58,085 bases of DNA from an uncultured bacterium (GCA_949299165.1 CASFZJ010000007.1:1-58085); one strand, 5' to 3'; positions 38,397 through 48,180 are shown, counted from the first letter of the stretch. Program-made: numbers and translations. Notes: a model not told the origin generated them from the sequence alone.

Positions 38397-39410
38397 TTAT
38401 CGACTTGACTTGTCGTAAGGTATACCTTCCGCTTTTGGCGCCCTTGATTTTTTCGAGAATATAACAAGCGTTAACAAAGCAATCAAATAAGGTAATAGAT
38501 AATAGAATGCACGTTGTCCAAATAAAGTATTGTTTAATCCAAGTTCTGGGTGATTCGATATTGAGGCAGAGAATGTTGGAGCAAAGGCAAAGAAGAAAGC
38601 GAAGAACAATGAACAGAAAATAATATTTGTAGCTTTCCAGTTACCAAAGATTTCGATTGCGATAACTAAGAAGCCATATCCAAGTGCACTAATTTGCCAT
38701 GTTCCAATTGGCATACAAGAGAAGATAATAAATCCTGCTAAAGCTGAGGCTGCACTACCGATTGCAGTTCCAAAATATCTCATTCTATAAACATTAATAC
38801 CAACGCTATCAGCAGCAGCTGGGTTTTCTCCACAAGCCCTAAGTCTTAACCCAAATCTCATTTTATTCATAATAAGCCATAAAGCAATAATTGCTAAAAC
38901 TCCGATTAAAACCGAGATATTTAAACCAGAGAAGGCATAATCAATAAATTGATTTCCAGTGTTAATTGCAAGAACCGAAGAGAAAATATTATTTTGTACT
39001 TCGACAGAATCAATTCCGGTAATTGTTGTGTTAAAAATTGCACAAACAGCAATAGCTAAGGAGTTTAAAGCAGTTCCGACAACAGTTTGGTCGGCTTTTA
39101 ATTTAATTGAAACAAACGAAAGCAAGAAAGAGAATAAAATGCCAGCAAGAATTGCAACAAGGACAGCAAGAAGATAGACAAGAATTAAACCTCCAGCTGT
39201 AGTAACAAGTGCTGTTCCTGCAAGCCAAATATTCATACCTTGAAGGAAAATAATGCCAGCAAATGCGCCAAAAACCATCGAACCTTCAAGAGCAATATTG
39301 ATAATACCTGCACTTTCTGAGAAGAGTCCACCATAAGATCCAAGAGTGAATCCTACAACGTACATTATTAAATATTTAAAGAAAGTACCGAAGTCAGAGA
39401 GTGAAAACAT
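38397..39410 (-). CDS. nucleoside ABC transporter permease (NupC/NupQ-type)
   Basis: 337 residues, about eight to ten helices, BPD_transp_2 family: GGLFSESAGIINIALEGSMV and LRACGENPAAADSVGINVYR are diagnostic. It pairs with the permease encoded just upstream, whose stop is one base from this ATG. Confidence 0.88.
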   Translation of the reverse strand: MFSLSDFGTFFKYLIMYVVGFTLGSYGGLFSESAGIINIALEGSMVFGAFAGIIFLQGMNIWLAGTALVTTAGGLILVYLLAVLVAILAGILFSFLLSFVSIKLKADQTVVGTALNSLAIAVCAIFNTTITGIDSVEVQNNIFSSVLAINTGNQFIDYAFSGLNISVLIGVLAIIALWLIMNKMRFGLRLRACGENPAAADSVGINVYRMRYFGTAIGSAASALAGFIIFSCMPIGTWQISALGYGFLVIAIEIFGNWKATNIIFCSLFFAFFFAFAPTFSASISNHPELGLNNTLFGQRAFYYLLPYLIALLTLVIFSKKSRAPKAEGIPYDKSSR

Positions 39411-39411
39411 A

Positions 39412-40596
39412 TTATTTAGCCTCCTTCTGTTCTACTACTTTTTTATCTCGGTTAAAATATTCGAGATTATCGTTTTTCTCATTTAATTTACCTAAAATCA
39501 TAACAAAGAACGAAGATAATGCGGCAATATAAATGACAACATTTTTAATCAATTCGGTGTAGTGAATATTATAAGCACCACCCGAAATTGTTCTAAGTGA
39601 GTTTTGAGCAGCACTAATTAAAGTTAATAAAAGTGATGAGAAAATACATCCAAATGGACTGTTTTGAGCAATTAAACTAACAGAAATTCCGTTAAAACCA
39701 TCAGTTAAAAGAGTATTTGAAGATGAATCCCAAACAAATTTTGATGGTGTGCCAGGTTCGGCGTAAAGCATATAACCACAAAGTCCAGCAAGAGCTCCTG
39801 AAATTGTCAAAGCTAAAATAATAGATTTTGTTTGGTTAACACCAGCATAATTTGATGCATGTCTATTTCTACCAGTCATTTGAAGTTCAAATCCAAATTT
39901 AGTTTTGTTTAAAACAATAAACACAATAATTACGATAACAATCGCAATAATTAATCCAATACTTACACCTTCCATATTAGGAATTCCAAGTGAAGGCATT
40001 CTTGCAGCTTCAGGAATCATTCTAAGTTCTGAAGGAGTTGCAATATCTTTAAAACTACTTGGTAAGGCCATTCTACCAATAATTCCGATTATATAGTAGA
40101 TAACCCAGTTGAGCATAATACCAGACAAAACTTCATTAACATTGAATTTTGCTTTTAAAAATCCAGGAATGAAGCCAGCAACTGCGCCGGTTATCATTCC
40201 AACTAGCATACAAACAAACCAGTTTGCGCCAGCAAGTCCACAGGTAATTGATGAGAAAGCACCGATTGTAACTTGTCCTGTGATACCAATATTAAATAAA
40301 TTCAATTTGAAGGCAAATGCTATAGCAAGACCTGAAAGAATCATTGGAGTAGCTTTATAAACTGCTCTGCCAAAAAGTTGTGGCGTTGAAAAACCAGTTG
40401 AAATTAAAGTCCATAATCCTTGCCCGGCATATTGAGGTGCCAAACAAAGCATTACTAAGAAACCACAAAAAATACCGATAACTACTGATAAAATACCTGC
40501 TACAAGCGATCTAAATCCAGGCTTTTTATTTAAGTTATGGGCGAAAACTGCGACTGGCTTAAAGCCTTTTTTAATTGATGCTAAGTACTTATTCAT
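39412..40596 (-). CDS. nucleoside ABC transporter permease (NupB/NupP-type)
   Basis: 394 residues from ATG 40596 (MNKYLASIKKGFKPVAVFAH) with AGGAGG upstream; a longer frame runs back to 40623 into the ATPase gene end. LFNIGITGQVTIGAFSSITC and MTGRNRHASNYAGVNQTKSI are family marks. The N-terminal ~45 residues are basic and cytosolic, then about nine helices. Confidence 0.88.
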   Translation of the reverse strand: MNKYLASIKKGFKPVAVFAHNLNKKPGFRSLVAGILSVVIGIFCGFLVMLCLAPQYAGQGLWTLISTGFSTPQLFGRAVYKATPMILSGLAIAFAFKLNLFNIGITGQVTIGAFSSITCGLAGANWFVCMLVGMITGAVAGFIPGFLKAKFNVNEVLSGIMLNWVIYYIIGIIGRMALPSSFKDIATPSELRMIPEAARMPSLGIPNMEGVSIGLIIAIVIVIIVFIVLNKTKFGFELQMTGRNRHASNYAGVNQTKSIILALTISGALAGLCGYMLYAEPGTPSKFVWDSSSNTLLTDGFNGISVSLIAQNSPFGCIFSSLLLTLISAAQNSLRTISGGAYNIHYTELIKNVVIYIAALSSFFVMILGKLNEKNDNLEYFNRDKKVVEQKEAK

Positions 40597-40609
40597 CGTT
40601 TTCGTCCTC

Positions 40610-42427
40610 CTATTTAATTGCATTTACTTCATCACGTTTTGCGCCGCTCATATATAAGCCAAGCTCATTAACGTTAGTTTCTTTTGGGTTGAATTCACCA
40701 ACGATTTCGCCATTGTACATAACTAAAATTCTGTCAGCTAAATTCATAACTTCTTCAAGTTCAAGAGAAACGAGTAAAACTGCATTACCTTTATCACGAG
40801 AAGATAAAATATGTTTATGAATTGCTTCGATTGCGCCAACATCAAGTCCTCTAGTTGGTTGAACAGCAATTAAAAGAGGTGTGTCTCTATCAAGTTCTCT
40901 ACCAACAATAGCCTTTTGTTGGTTACCTCCACTCATACTTCTAACAATTGAGTGAGACCCTTTTCCACTTCTAATATCGTAGCGTTCAATTAATTCGTTA
41001 GCGTATTTTTCTTTTTCCTTATTATTAATAAAACCGTATTTTTGGAACCTCTTATCAAAATATGTATCTAAAACAAGGTTGTCTCTTAAATTAAAATCAA
41101 GAACTAAACCATGTTTATGGCGATCTTCTGGAATGTGAGAAACACCACGAATATTTCTTTGGCGAACTGAAAGTTTTTCAAGGTGAACGTCACCAATTAA
41201 TGGTTGATCTTTGACTTCGCTAAATGAAACATACTTTGGATATTCTTCAATTTTAAGTTCTTGTTTTTCTTTTCTAAAAAGATTTATTGCAAAATTAATG
41301 GCGGTTTTGCAGGCTTTTTTAACATTATACCAGGCAAATCCACAATAATATGCAACATTGTACCAAGCAATTCCGAGCCCATAATTTACTTTATCTCTTG
41401 CGATGGTATACCGAGTTTCTTTTTCTTCTTTGCTAATTCTATCAACGTATTTTGCTGAATTAACATTATGCAAAACGATTTCACCGTCTTTAACTTTTTC
41501 TAAACCAGTTAAGGCGTAAACCAAATCAGTTTGACCATTTCCTTCAATACCTGCTAAGCAAACAATTTCGCCAGCTCTAATATTGAAAGATACATTATGA
41601 ACAACTTCTTTTTTACGTTCTTCATTATATACAGATAAATTTTTTACAGTTAAAATTTCTTTTCCTGGTTTACATTCTTCTTTATCTAATACAAGTTCGA
41701 CATCTCGTCCAACCATTAATTTCGATAATTCTTGTGGGTTAGTGTCTTTTGTATTTAGTGTGCCTAAACATTTTCCACGTTGTAAAACTGTAACCCTGTC
41801 TGAAACTTCCATAATTTCGTTTAATTTATGGGAAATAAAGAGGATTGATTTGCCTTCTTTTGCAAGTTCTTTCATAGATTGCATGAGTTCTTCAATCTCT
41901 TGAGGAGTTAAAACAGCTGTTGGTTCATCAAAAATCAAAATATCGTTATCACGATAAAGCATTTTTAAAATTTCGACTTTTTGTTGATTCCCGACAGGCA
42001 TATCTTCAATTTTTTGATCTAAATCTACATGGAAATTATATTTCTTGCAGAGATCCTCTAATGTTTGCCTTACTATTTTAGGTCTTAAAAAGCCATATTT
42101 TTGAGGTTCAAAACCTAAAATAATATTCTGCAAAGCTGTGTAGCACTCAACTAACTTAAAATGTTGGTGAACCATACCAATTTTAAATTTGGTAGCGTCA
42201 TTAGGATTTCTAATTTCGCTTTTTACACCATTAACATAAATTTCGCCTTCATCAGGTTCGTATAAGCCAAAAAGAATCGACATTAAGGTCGATTTACCCG
42301 CTCCATTTTCTCCAAGAAGAGCATGAATTTCACCTTTTCTTAAAGAAAGAGAAATATCGTCGTTGGCCTTAATACCTGGGAAAGATTTGCTGATGTGCCT
42401 CATTTCAATAACATTTACATTTTCCAT
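40610..42427 (-). CDS. nucleoside ABC transporter ATPase with ~80-residue insertion
   Basis: 605 residues, tandem ABC domains of the sugar/nucleoside type, about 90 longer than usual (~510). First domain GENGAGKSTL, LMVGRDVELVLD. Second domain GIEGNGQTDL at ~295 and MSGGNQQKAIVGRELDR plus LIAVQPTRGLDVG. Between them (about 320-395) is an unusual stretch with YGLGIAWYNVAYY and GFAWYNV repeats and basic patches, where a membrane or protein contact seems likely. A dispersed-motif copy (41301-41319) lies in the DNA of this insertion. Confidence 0.9.
   Translation of the reverse strand: MENVNVIEMRHISKSFPGIKANDDISLSLRKGEIHALLGENGAGKSTLMSILFGLYEPDEGEIYVNGVKSEIRNPNDATKFKIGMVHQHFKLVECYTALQNIILGFEPQKYGFLRPKIVRQTLEDLCKKYNFHVDLDQKIEDMPVGNQQKVEILKMLYRDNDILIFDEPTAVLTPQEIEELMQSMKELAKEGKSILFISHKLNEIMEVSDRVTVLQRGKCLGTLNTKDTNPQELSKLMVGRDVELVLDKEECKPGKEILTVKNLSVYNEERKKEVVHNVSFNIRAGEIVCLAGIEGNGQTDLVYALTGLEKVKDGEIVLHNVNSAKYVDRISKEEKETRYTIARDKVNYGLGIAWYNVAYYCGFAWYNVKKACKTAINFAINLFRKEKQELKIEEYPKYVSFSEVKDQPLIGDVHLEKLSVRQRNIRGVSHIPEDRHKHGLVLDFNLRDNLVLDTYFDKRFQKYGFINNKEKEKYANELIERYDIRSGKGSHSIVRSMSGGNQQKAIVGRELDRDTPLLIAVQPTRGLDVGAIEAIHKHILSSRDKGNAVLLVSLELEEVMNLADRILVMYNGEIVGEFNPKETNVNELGLYMSGAKRDEVNAIK
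41301..41319 (+). repeat. dispersed motif inside the ATPase insertion
   Basis: GCGGTTTTGCAGGCTTTTT; antisense to the gene, codons KKACKTA. Confidence 0.45.
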
Positions 42428-42442
42428 ATATACTTTCCTCTA

Positions 42443-42484
42443 AAAAAATAGTTAGTAGACTCCTCCTCAGGAGCCTACTAACTT
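42443..42484 (-). terminator. strong hairpin between lipoprotein and ATPase genes (partial terminator)
   Basis: AGTTAGTAG/CTACTAACT and CTCCT/AGGAG (42451-42465 with 42470-42484, one mismatch) followed by U7 on the minus strand. It would let the binding protein be made in excess over the membrane parts. Confidence 0.75.
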
Positions 42485-42498
42485 AAATAACATAGTAA

Positions 42499-43815
42499 TT
42501 AGCCAATGTAATTGACTACACAATATTCTGGGTTTACACCAAAGTTATTTTTGCTTAAAACATCATTGTCAGAGAAAGAGTTAACTTTGACTGTTCCACT
42601 CTTAACATCTGCATAAAGTTCATTGTATTGAGCTTCTGTAAATTCTTCAAAGCCCCAGCAACCTGTATCTTTATCAGCTTCTGGAGTTGGTAATTTGACC
42701 ATATCTGAAGAAGCACCAACTGTAACAACGTTACCTGCTAATGTATCACTCCATTTAAAGCCTTCGTTTACCCAAGTTGTTAATAAAACTTGTGTAGCGA
42801 ATGTTAAGTTTTTCATAGCTGATGTTTTTAAAGCACCACGTACAGCATCACCTAAAGTTGTATCAGCGTGTTGGTTAACGTCAACACCAATCCATGGAGC
42901 ATTGCCATTTGCATTTGAAGCTTCAACAACTGATTGATAAACAGCACCACCGCAAGCAAAGATAATGTCTGCTGTATCATTTGAATACCATGATGAAGCA
43001 TAGGATGTTGCTTCTGGAGTTGCAGCAAATTGACCTGCATAGTAGTATTGAACATTAATTGGATCGCTTAAACCTAATTCTTCTGCTGCTTTAGCTGCAC
43101 CTTGAACATAGCCAGAACCATATCTAACAACAGCTGGAACAGCCATACCACCGATAAATCCGAGTTTTCTGTAGCCATCCATTACTGCAGCATAACCTGC
43201 TAAGAAACCAGATTGTTCTTCTCTATAAATAACTGATGTAACTTCATCTGTATATTCATATGCTTGATAGTTATCATCTTCTTTAACACAATCAAGAGCT
43301 AATAATTCAATGTCGCCAAATGTTGCTTCATCTGCAATAGCTTCTTTGATAGCGCCTTGGAATAAGTAACCAGGTAAAACAATGACATCAGCTTTGAATT
43401 GTGTAGCTGCTTCTCTCATAGCTGCTAATCTACCTTGTGTATCATAAGCATCTTCAGCTGGTTGATAATATTGAGTGTGAATTTTTCCTGTTTTAACTGT
43501 ATTTGTTTCTGGATCAATTTTGCCGCCGCCATTATTAACAGCAAATGTATTAACGCCTAACCATGCTGATTCGTTGAATGAGTGATCGTTTAATGTGCCA
43601 GAATCTGTAACTAAAGCAAGTCTTAATGGATTTGATTCACTATATTCATCTAAAGCGCCAGCTTCTAATGTTGTGTTTGTGCCAATATTAGTTTCTTGTA
43701 ATTCTTCAAATTTAACGCTTGTCCAATCTCCTAAAGAATTACCACCACATGATGTAGCAAATCCAACAACGGCGAATAAGCTTAATGCCATTCCAGCAAG
43801 TCTGTTTTTCTTCAT
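42499..43815 (-). CDS. BMP-family nucleoside-binding lipoprotein (PnrA-like)
   Basis: 438 residues. Lipoprotein signal: basic MKKNR, hydrophobic core, lipobox FATSC with the Cys near residue 23. The mature part is the BMP fold: LRLALVTDSGTLNDHSFNES, IHTQYYQPAEDAYD, GGMAVPAVVRYGSGYVQGAA, DIIFACGGAVY. PnrA-type proteins bind purine nucleosides outside the membrane and feed the ABC importer. Controlled by the guanine riboswitch in its leader. Confidence 0.92.
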   Translation of the reverse strand: MKKNRLAGMALSLFAVVGFATSCGGNSLGDWTSVKFEELQETNIGTNTTLEAGALDEYSESNPLRLALVTDSGTLNDHSFNESAWLGVNTFAVNNGGGKIDPETNTVKTGKIHTQYYQPAEDAYDTQGRLAAMREAATQFKADVIVLPGYLFQGAIKEAIADEATFGDIELLALDCVKEDDNYQAYEYTDEVTSVIYREEQSGFLAGYAAVMDGYRKLGFIGGMAVPAVVRYGSGYVQGAAKAAEELGLSDPINVQYYYAGQFAATPEATSYASSWYSNDTADIIFACGGAVYQSVVEASNANGNAPWIGVDVNQHADTTLGDAVRGALKTSAMKNLTFATQVLLTTWVNEGFKWSDTLAGNVVTVGASSDMVKLPTPEADKDTGCWGFEEFTEAQYNELYADVKSGTVKVNSFSDNDVLSKNNFGVNPEYCVVNYIG

Positions 43816-44230
43816 TTTTCTTCCTCCTAAATAAGAATAGACTTCTTATAAATCATAGGAGTTTTCATGTTTCTCTATTAAGTATTGCCAACGAATACTT
43901 TTGTTTTGTGTAGTCCTTAATTTTGGTTTAAGGGTAGAGACGTAATCACCATATCTAGATTACTTATACACGAAACCCGATTGATTTATCGCTTATATTA
44001 AATAATAATTGGAAGCAAAAATATATAACAAAATTCAAAAGTTTTTGTGAAAACACTTTCATATTATTTTCACATTAAAAAAGTAAAAATAATGTTTTAC
44101 AAGATGAAAAATTGGTATAAAATAACTTAAAGTTTTTCACAAAATCCAAAATTAAGATAATATTAACAAATTGTAAATTTTTCCTAGGAAATTTTATCAA
44201 AAATCCTAGGAATTTTTATTAACTAAAAAT
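43816..44230. other. leader and intergenic region of the nucleoside operon
   Basis: Holds the riboswitch (43908-43971), a hairpin AAGTATT/AATACTT at about 43880-43900 that may be its expression platform, a cre-like TGAAAACACTTTCA at 44048-44061, and two CCTAGG palindromes (44183-44188, 44205-44210) at the lipase gene end. No gene is seen. Confidence 0.5.
43908..43971 (-). ncRNA. guanine-class purine riboswitch
   Basis: The three-helix aptamer is complete on the minus strand: P1 GTGTA/TACAC, P2 GTAATC/GATTAC closing a loop with GATATGG, the J2/3 CTCTACC, and P3 CCTTAA/TTAAGG. The J3/1 strand reads GGACTAC, with C at the ligand-pairing position (74), which specifies guanine/hypoxanthine over adenine. 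Its only evident target is the nucleoside-binding lipoprotein and importer operon, so uptake would be shut off by purine. Confidence 0.88.
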
Positions 44231-45121
44231 TTAATTTTCGAAGAAATTTAAGACGTCATTATAAACTTTTTGGTTATCTTTTTCGTTTAAGATTTCATGA
44301 CGCATATTTTCATAAATTATTAATTTGGCGTTTAAGTTATATTTTTTATATAACTTAGCAAGATTAGTTAAACCTTTGCCAAAATTACCTACTGCATCAT
44401 CACTTCCACCAATAATTAGAATTGGTAATTTAGGAGAGATTTCTTTTACGTTTTTACCTTTTTGAATAGAAACTAAACCTTTCATGAATTCTTTATAAAA
44501 ACCATTTGTAGGTCTATATCCACTATATTGATCAGCATCATATTTTTTAACATTTTCTTCATTATAAGAAATCCACGCATTGTTACTGATTCCATCTTTG
44601 ACAGTTTTTTCATAAGCTCCGATTGCAAGATTATGAATAAATCCAGCTGTCTTATTGTAGTTTGTATGATTAATAAATAATTTTGTATATAAGTAGCCAA
44701 ATTTAACAAGTGGGTTGCGCCCGTTAGTGCCGCATAAAACTACTTTATCAATAATGCGGGAATATTTTTCAATAAAACCTTGAGTGACAAAGCTGCCCAT
44801 CGAATGAGAAAATAGATAAACTTTTAAACCAGTTTCGCCTTTGATTTTTAAAACGAATTCTTTAATAGTTTCTTGCATCTTGAAAAAATAATCTCTTCCT
44901 GGATTTCCAAGTTCGCCATTTTTTCCAAGACCTTGACCATAATGGTCAATACAATAAACCGAATATTTATGTGCGTTTAAAAATGTAGCAAAATCATCGT
45001 AACGTGCCGAATTTTCAGCCATACCAGTTACAATTAAAATTATTGCTTCAGGGTTTTCAATTTCCCATGAGTTACCATATAAAGTATCGTTATAACGATT
45101 TTTAAAACTTAATTCTTTCAT
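44231..45121 (-). CDS. alpha/beta hydrolase, monoacylglycerol-lipase-like
   Basis: 296 residues, Hydrolase_4 family. The nucleophile elbow is FSHSMGSFVTQG (near residue 102), the acid probably in LIIGGSDDAVGNFG, and the His in YENMRHEILNE. Likely a lysophospholipase or monoacylglycerol lipase. ATGA overlaps the upstream glycosyltransferase stop by four bases, so they are coupled and may act on the same lipid or glycan. Confidence 0.8.
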   Translation of the reverse strand: MKELSFKNRYNDTLYGNSWEIENPEAIILIVTGMAENSARYDDFATFLNAHKYSVYCIDHYGQGLGKNGELGNPGRDYFFKMQETIKEFVLKIKGETGLKVYLFSHSMGSFVTQGFIEKYSRIIDKVVLCGTNGRNPLVKFGYLYTKLFINHTNYNKTAGFIHNLAIGAYEKTVKDGISNNAWISYNEENVKKYDADQYSGYRPTNGFYKEFMKGLVSIQKGKNVKEISPKLPILIIGGSDDAVGNFGKGLTNLAKLYKKYNLNAKLIIYENMRHEILNEKDNQKVYNDVLNFFEN

Positions 45122-46449
45122 TTTGTTTCACCTTCTTCTGGATGATAATAAATTTTATTTCGATGTACTTTGTTCCAACTTGGTTTAGAAATAATACCTA
45201 AAAAGAGCGTCAAACAATAAACAACAACAAAGCAAGGATAGATGATAATTCCGCTCATTAATTCTCTTCTATTTTTAGCTCCGAGCTTTTTATAATCGCA
45301 CATAACGAGTAAAAAAGCCTGCAAAATCCCGGCGAAAGCAAATAAAATTCCTAGAGCAAGGCCGGCAATTATTGCAGTTCTTTGTAATATTTTTAAATAT
45401 TCTGCTGCAGTTAAAAGTGTAACTTCTATCGCCCCATAACTAGCCATGCATAAATAGGTAATATCATAAATATAGAATAAAGGGATCCATGTACATAAGA
45501 CAGCGCAAATTACACAGAAATAGAATTGGAAAAATACTTCTAAGTAAGAGAAATTGAATGTAGTAAAGAATTTTCCAAAAAGTTTAAATCCGTGAGTAAA
45601 GAAAAGACGAGAAACGCCATGTCCCATTCTTTTATTACGGGCGTAAGTATCTTTGTAAGTAGATGGCAAATCTTCATAAACTACCGCATCTTCTACGAAA
45701 TGACCATAGACCTTATTTAGCAAACGTTTTGCTAAATATTCAGAGTCATCAGAAATACTTTTAACATCGTATCCATATTTTTTTACTATGCGCATAGAGA
45801 ACATCGCACCTGGTCCATTTACATGTGCCGCTAAATGAAACCTTTCTCTTACTCTACTTGCGAATCGAGAATCATATGCATAATAAAGACCACTAGCTTT
45901 AGTATATTTATTTTGTGTAATATTTAAGGCACTTTCATAAGGACGCGCAAACTCAACACCAGCATTAAACGCATCATTCATATAATTGAAAAAATCATCA
46001 TTTATTAAATTATCTGCATCAAGTTTAATTACAAAATCATATTCTTTTTCATATTTAATTAATTGGTCAAAACCATATCTAATAGCATAAGCTAAACAAT
46101 GTGTTTTTGGATCTGGATCTGAATATTCAAAAACAACAGCACCTGCTTCTTTAGCTAATTTAGCAGTATTATCAGTGCAATTATGAGCAACCACAAAAAC
46201 ATCATAGAGATTTCTATCATATTTTTGTCGGTCAAAAATTCTTTTTATTGTGTTATAAATAACATCTTCTTCATTATGAGCCGCAATTAATACAGCTACC
46301 TTATTTTTCTTTTCAGTTTTTGGATATGTTTTCTTTTTTAACCATCCAAATAGCATAAATATAATTTGAATAAAGAAAGGGATTCCAATTAAAGTCAAAA
46401 TAACATTATTAATGTTGTTTAAAACGTTATATAAAATCTCGTGCCACAT
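45118..46449 (-). CDS. membrane GT2 glycosyltransferase
   Basis: 443 residues. A membrane helix near 12-35, then GT2 motifs AVLIAAHNEEDVIYNTIKRI, KLDADNLIND (DxD) and ISDDSEYLAKRLL, then four helices (about 300-330, 335-355, 365-390, 400-425). The paralogue at 19356 has QxxRW; here the matching region reads RNKRMGHG, so it may not be processive. Substrate unknown. Two copies of glycosyltransferase of this type in 27 kb suggest active envelope glycan synthesis. Confidence 0.78.
   Translation of the reverse strand: MWHEILYNVLNNINNVILTLIGIPFFIQIIFMLFGWLKKKTYPKTEKKNKVAVLIAAHNEEDVIYNTIKRIFDRQKYDRNLYDVFVVAHNCTDNTAKLAKEAGAVVFEYSDPDPKTHCLAYAIRYGFDQLIKYEKEYDFVIKLDADNLINDDFFNYMNDAFNAGVEFARPYESALNITQNKYTKASGLYYAYDSRFASRVRERFHLAAHVNGPGAMFSMRIVKKYGYDVKSISDDSEYLAKRLLNKVYGHFVEDAVVYEDLPSTYKDTYARNKRMGHGVSRLFFTHGFKLFGKFFTTFNFSYLEVFFQFYFCVICAVLCTWIPLFYIYDITYLCMASYGAIEVTLLTAAEYLKILQRTAIIAGLALGILFAFAGILQAFLLVMCDYKKLGAKNRRELMSGIIIYPCFVVVYCLTLFLGIISKPSWNKVHRNKIYYHPEEGETK
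45312..45330 (-). repeat. dispersed motif inside glycosyltransferase gene
   Basis: Minus-strand GGGATTTTGCAGGCTTTTT, sense to the gene, codons LQAFLL. Confidence 0.45.
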
Positions 46450-46542
46450 AAAAAGTCCTCAATTTTGTTTTGATAAAATAATTATAAACTTTAATCGCTA
46501 TTTTTTATATATAATTCGATAAAAAATGCCAGGGATTTGGTC

Positions 46543-46635
46543 AAAAAGTAGTACTTTTTTCACTTTTTTTGGACTTTTTTGAAAAAACATTAATATTTAT
46601 TAAAAAAGTACTACTTTTTGATATTTTTCTAGGAA
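46543..46635. repeat. 17-bp inverted repeats with CTAGG before dinB-like gene
   Basis: AAAAAGTAGTACTTTTT (46543-46559) and its exact reverse complement AAAAAGTACTACTTTTT (46603-46619) flank TTGGACTTTTTT; TCTAGGAAATTT follows. A rearranged version lies at 57616-57674. Confidence 0.6.
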
Positions 46636-46698
46636 ATTTATCAAAATTTACTAGTCAAAAAAATTAATTTTTTCACGATTTTATAAGATAATAATTAT

Positions 46699-47946
46699 AT
46701 GGAAAATTGGATTGCAGTCATAGATTTGAAAGCATATTATGCGACATTTGAATGTGTAGAGAGAGGACTCGATCCTTTTACTACCCCTTTAGCTGTGACT
46801 GACACCGAAAGAAAAGGTGCTACTATTGTTTTAAGTGTTTCACCATATTTAAAAAGTTTAGGCGTGCCTTCTAGACTCAGAAGAAGAGATCTTCCAAAAA
46901 ATATTCCTGGAATGATTTATGCTAAGCCACAGATGGAAAAATATGTGAAAAAAAGTGCCGAAATAGTGTCGATTTTTTTAGATTTCATAGGAAAAGAAGA
47001 TTTACATGTCTATTCAATCGATGAATCTTTTTTAAATATTGGACCTTATTTAAAACTATATAAAACTACTCCGTATGAATTATGTAAAAGAATATTGGAA
47101 AGAATCCATAAGCAAACAGGACTCACTGCGACTTGTGGCATTGGACCAAATATGTTTCTTGCGAAGATGGCTGATGATAAAGAAGCTAAAAATGCCAAAG
47201 ACTTTATCGCAATCTGGGATTATAAAGATGTGCCAGAAAAACTCTGGCCACTTAAACCTTTAAGTGAAATGCGGGGAATTTCAAGAGGCTTTGAAACAAG
47301 ACTTAATAAGTTAGGTTTATATACTGTTTATGATGTTGCTCATTATGAAAAAGCCTTATTAATCGAAAAATTTGGAATAATGGGTGAAGATATATATGAA
47401 CATGCTAACGGAAGAGATGAAAGTAATATCAGAGATAAATATATACCAGTAAACAAGAACCTATCACTTGGACAGGTTTTAATGAGAGATTATACAGTTA
47501 AAGAAACACGCCTTGTTTTAAAAGAAATGTGTGATGAATTATGTATTCGATTAAGACAAACTCATTTAAAAGCAACAGGAGTATCCTTGATGATTCGCTA
47601 TTCTTTCACTTCTAACTTACCTCCTTTCGCTCATCAACTACATCTTGAAGCAACCGATTTAAATAGTGATTTATTAAAAGCAATTCTTTATTTATACGAT
47701 ACTTATATTGAGGATGGATTTATTAGACAAATTGGTATTTCATATGGTGGTTTAGTTGAAGAAAAAAATGAACAATTATCCATATTTAAAAACCTTGAAG
47801 CGGTAGATAAGGAAAGAAATCTTTACCACGCACTTGATGAAATATCCAAAAAATATGGAAAAAATAAAGCTTTAAAAGCAACTAGTTTATTAAAAGAATC
47901 AACTATAAAAGAACGACACAATCAAATTGGTGGACATCGCCGTTAA
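46699..47946 (+). CDS. Y-family DNA polymerase (UmuC / UvrX-like)
   Basis: Translesion polymerase, 415 residues. AVIDLKAYYATFECVERGLD at the start (metal Asp), YSIDESFLNI (Asp-Glu pair), CGIGPNMFLAKMAD, and a clamp-binding peptide EQLSIF near residue 372. This matches the UvrX/YqjW class more than DinB. No LexA box (CGAAC-N4-GTTCG) and no ribosome site is seen; TATAAG lies 11 bases before the ATG, so a leaderless mRNA is possible. Confidence 0.87.
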   Translation: MENWIAVIDLKAYYATFECVERGLDPFTTPLAVTDTERKGATIVLSVSPYLKSLGVPSRLRRRDLPKNIPGMIYAKPQMEKYVKKSAEIVSIFLDFIGKEDLHVYSIDESFLNIGPYLKLYKTTPYELCKRILERIHKQTGLTATCGIGPNMFLAKMADDKEAKNAKDFIAIWDYKDVPEKLWPLKPLSEMRGISRGFETRLNKLGLYTVYDVAHYEKALLIEKFGIMGEDIYEHANGRDESNIRDKYIPVNKNLSLGQVLMRDYTVKETRLVLKEMCDELCIRLRQTHLKATGVSLMIRYSFTSNLPPFAHQLHLEATDLNSDLLKAILYLYDTYIEDGFIRQIGISYGGLVEEKNEQLSIFKNLEAVDKERNLYHALDEISKKYGKNKALKATSLLKESTIKERHNQIGGHRR

Positions 47947-48096
47947 ATTTTTATAAACAATTTTAAAAAAATAGTAAAATTTTTTTATTTTAAATAATAC
48001 GCATTTTATCGAGTTTTCTTTGTGTTTATAAAAAATATTTTAATTTTTTGTGAAAATTTTTTAACATTTTTCGAAATGACCTCCTTCGTATTAAGT

Positions 48097-48146
48097 GAAA
48101 GGGTATAAAGTGGACAAATAGCCAAATTCACTTTAAGTAAACTTTC
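48097..48146 (+). other. left-end hairpin of the TnpB element
   Basis: GAAAG/CTTTC and TAAAGTG/CACTTTA (48106-48112 with 48129-48135) nest around a 16-base loop, like the subterminal hairpins TnpA binds. Confidence 0.5.
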
Positions 48147-48158
48147 ATCTAAAAATAT

Positions 48159-48180
48159 AAGGAGGTTTTCAATGTAGTAA
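48159..48180 (+). other. Shine-Dalgarno followed by ATG-TAG-TAA
   Basis: AAGGAGGT, five bases, then ATG TAG TAA: a start codon next to two stops. A second AAGGAGGT 48 bases on serves the tnpB TTG. Confidence 0.6.

Noticed and set aside
44048-44061. cre site for the nucleoside operon
   Set aside because: TGAAAACACTTTCA lacks the central CG and is weaker than the site near marR; kept only as a mention.
46640-46698. LexA (SOS) box before the Y-family polymerase
   Set aside because: No CGAAC-N4-GTTCG or close variant upstream.
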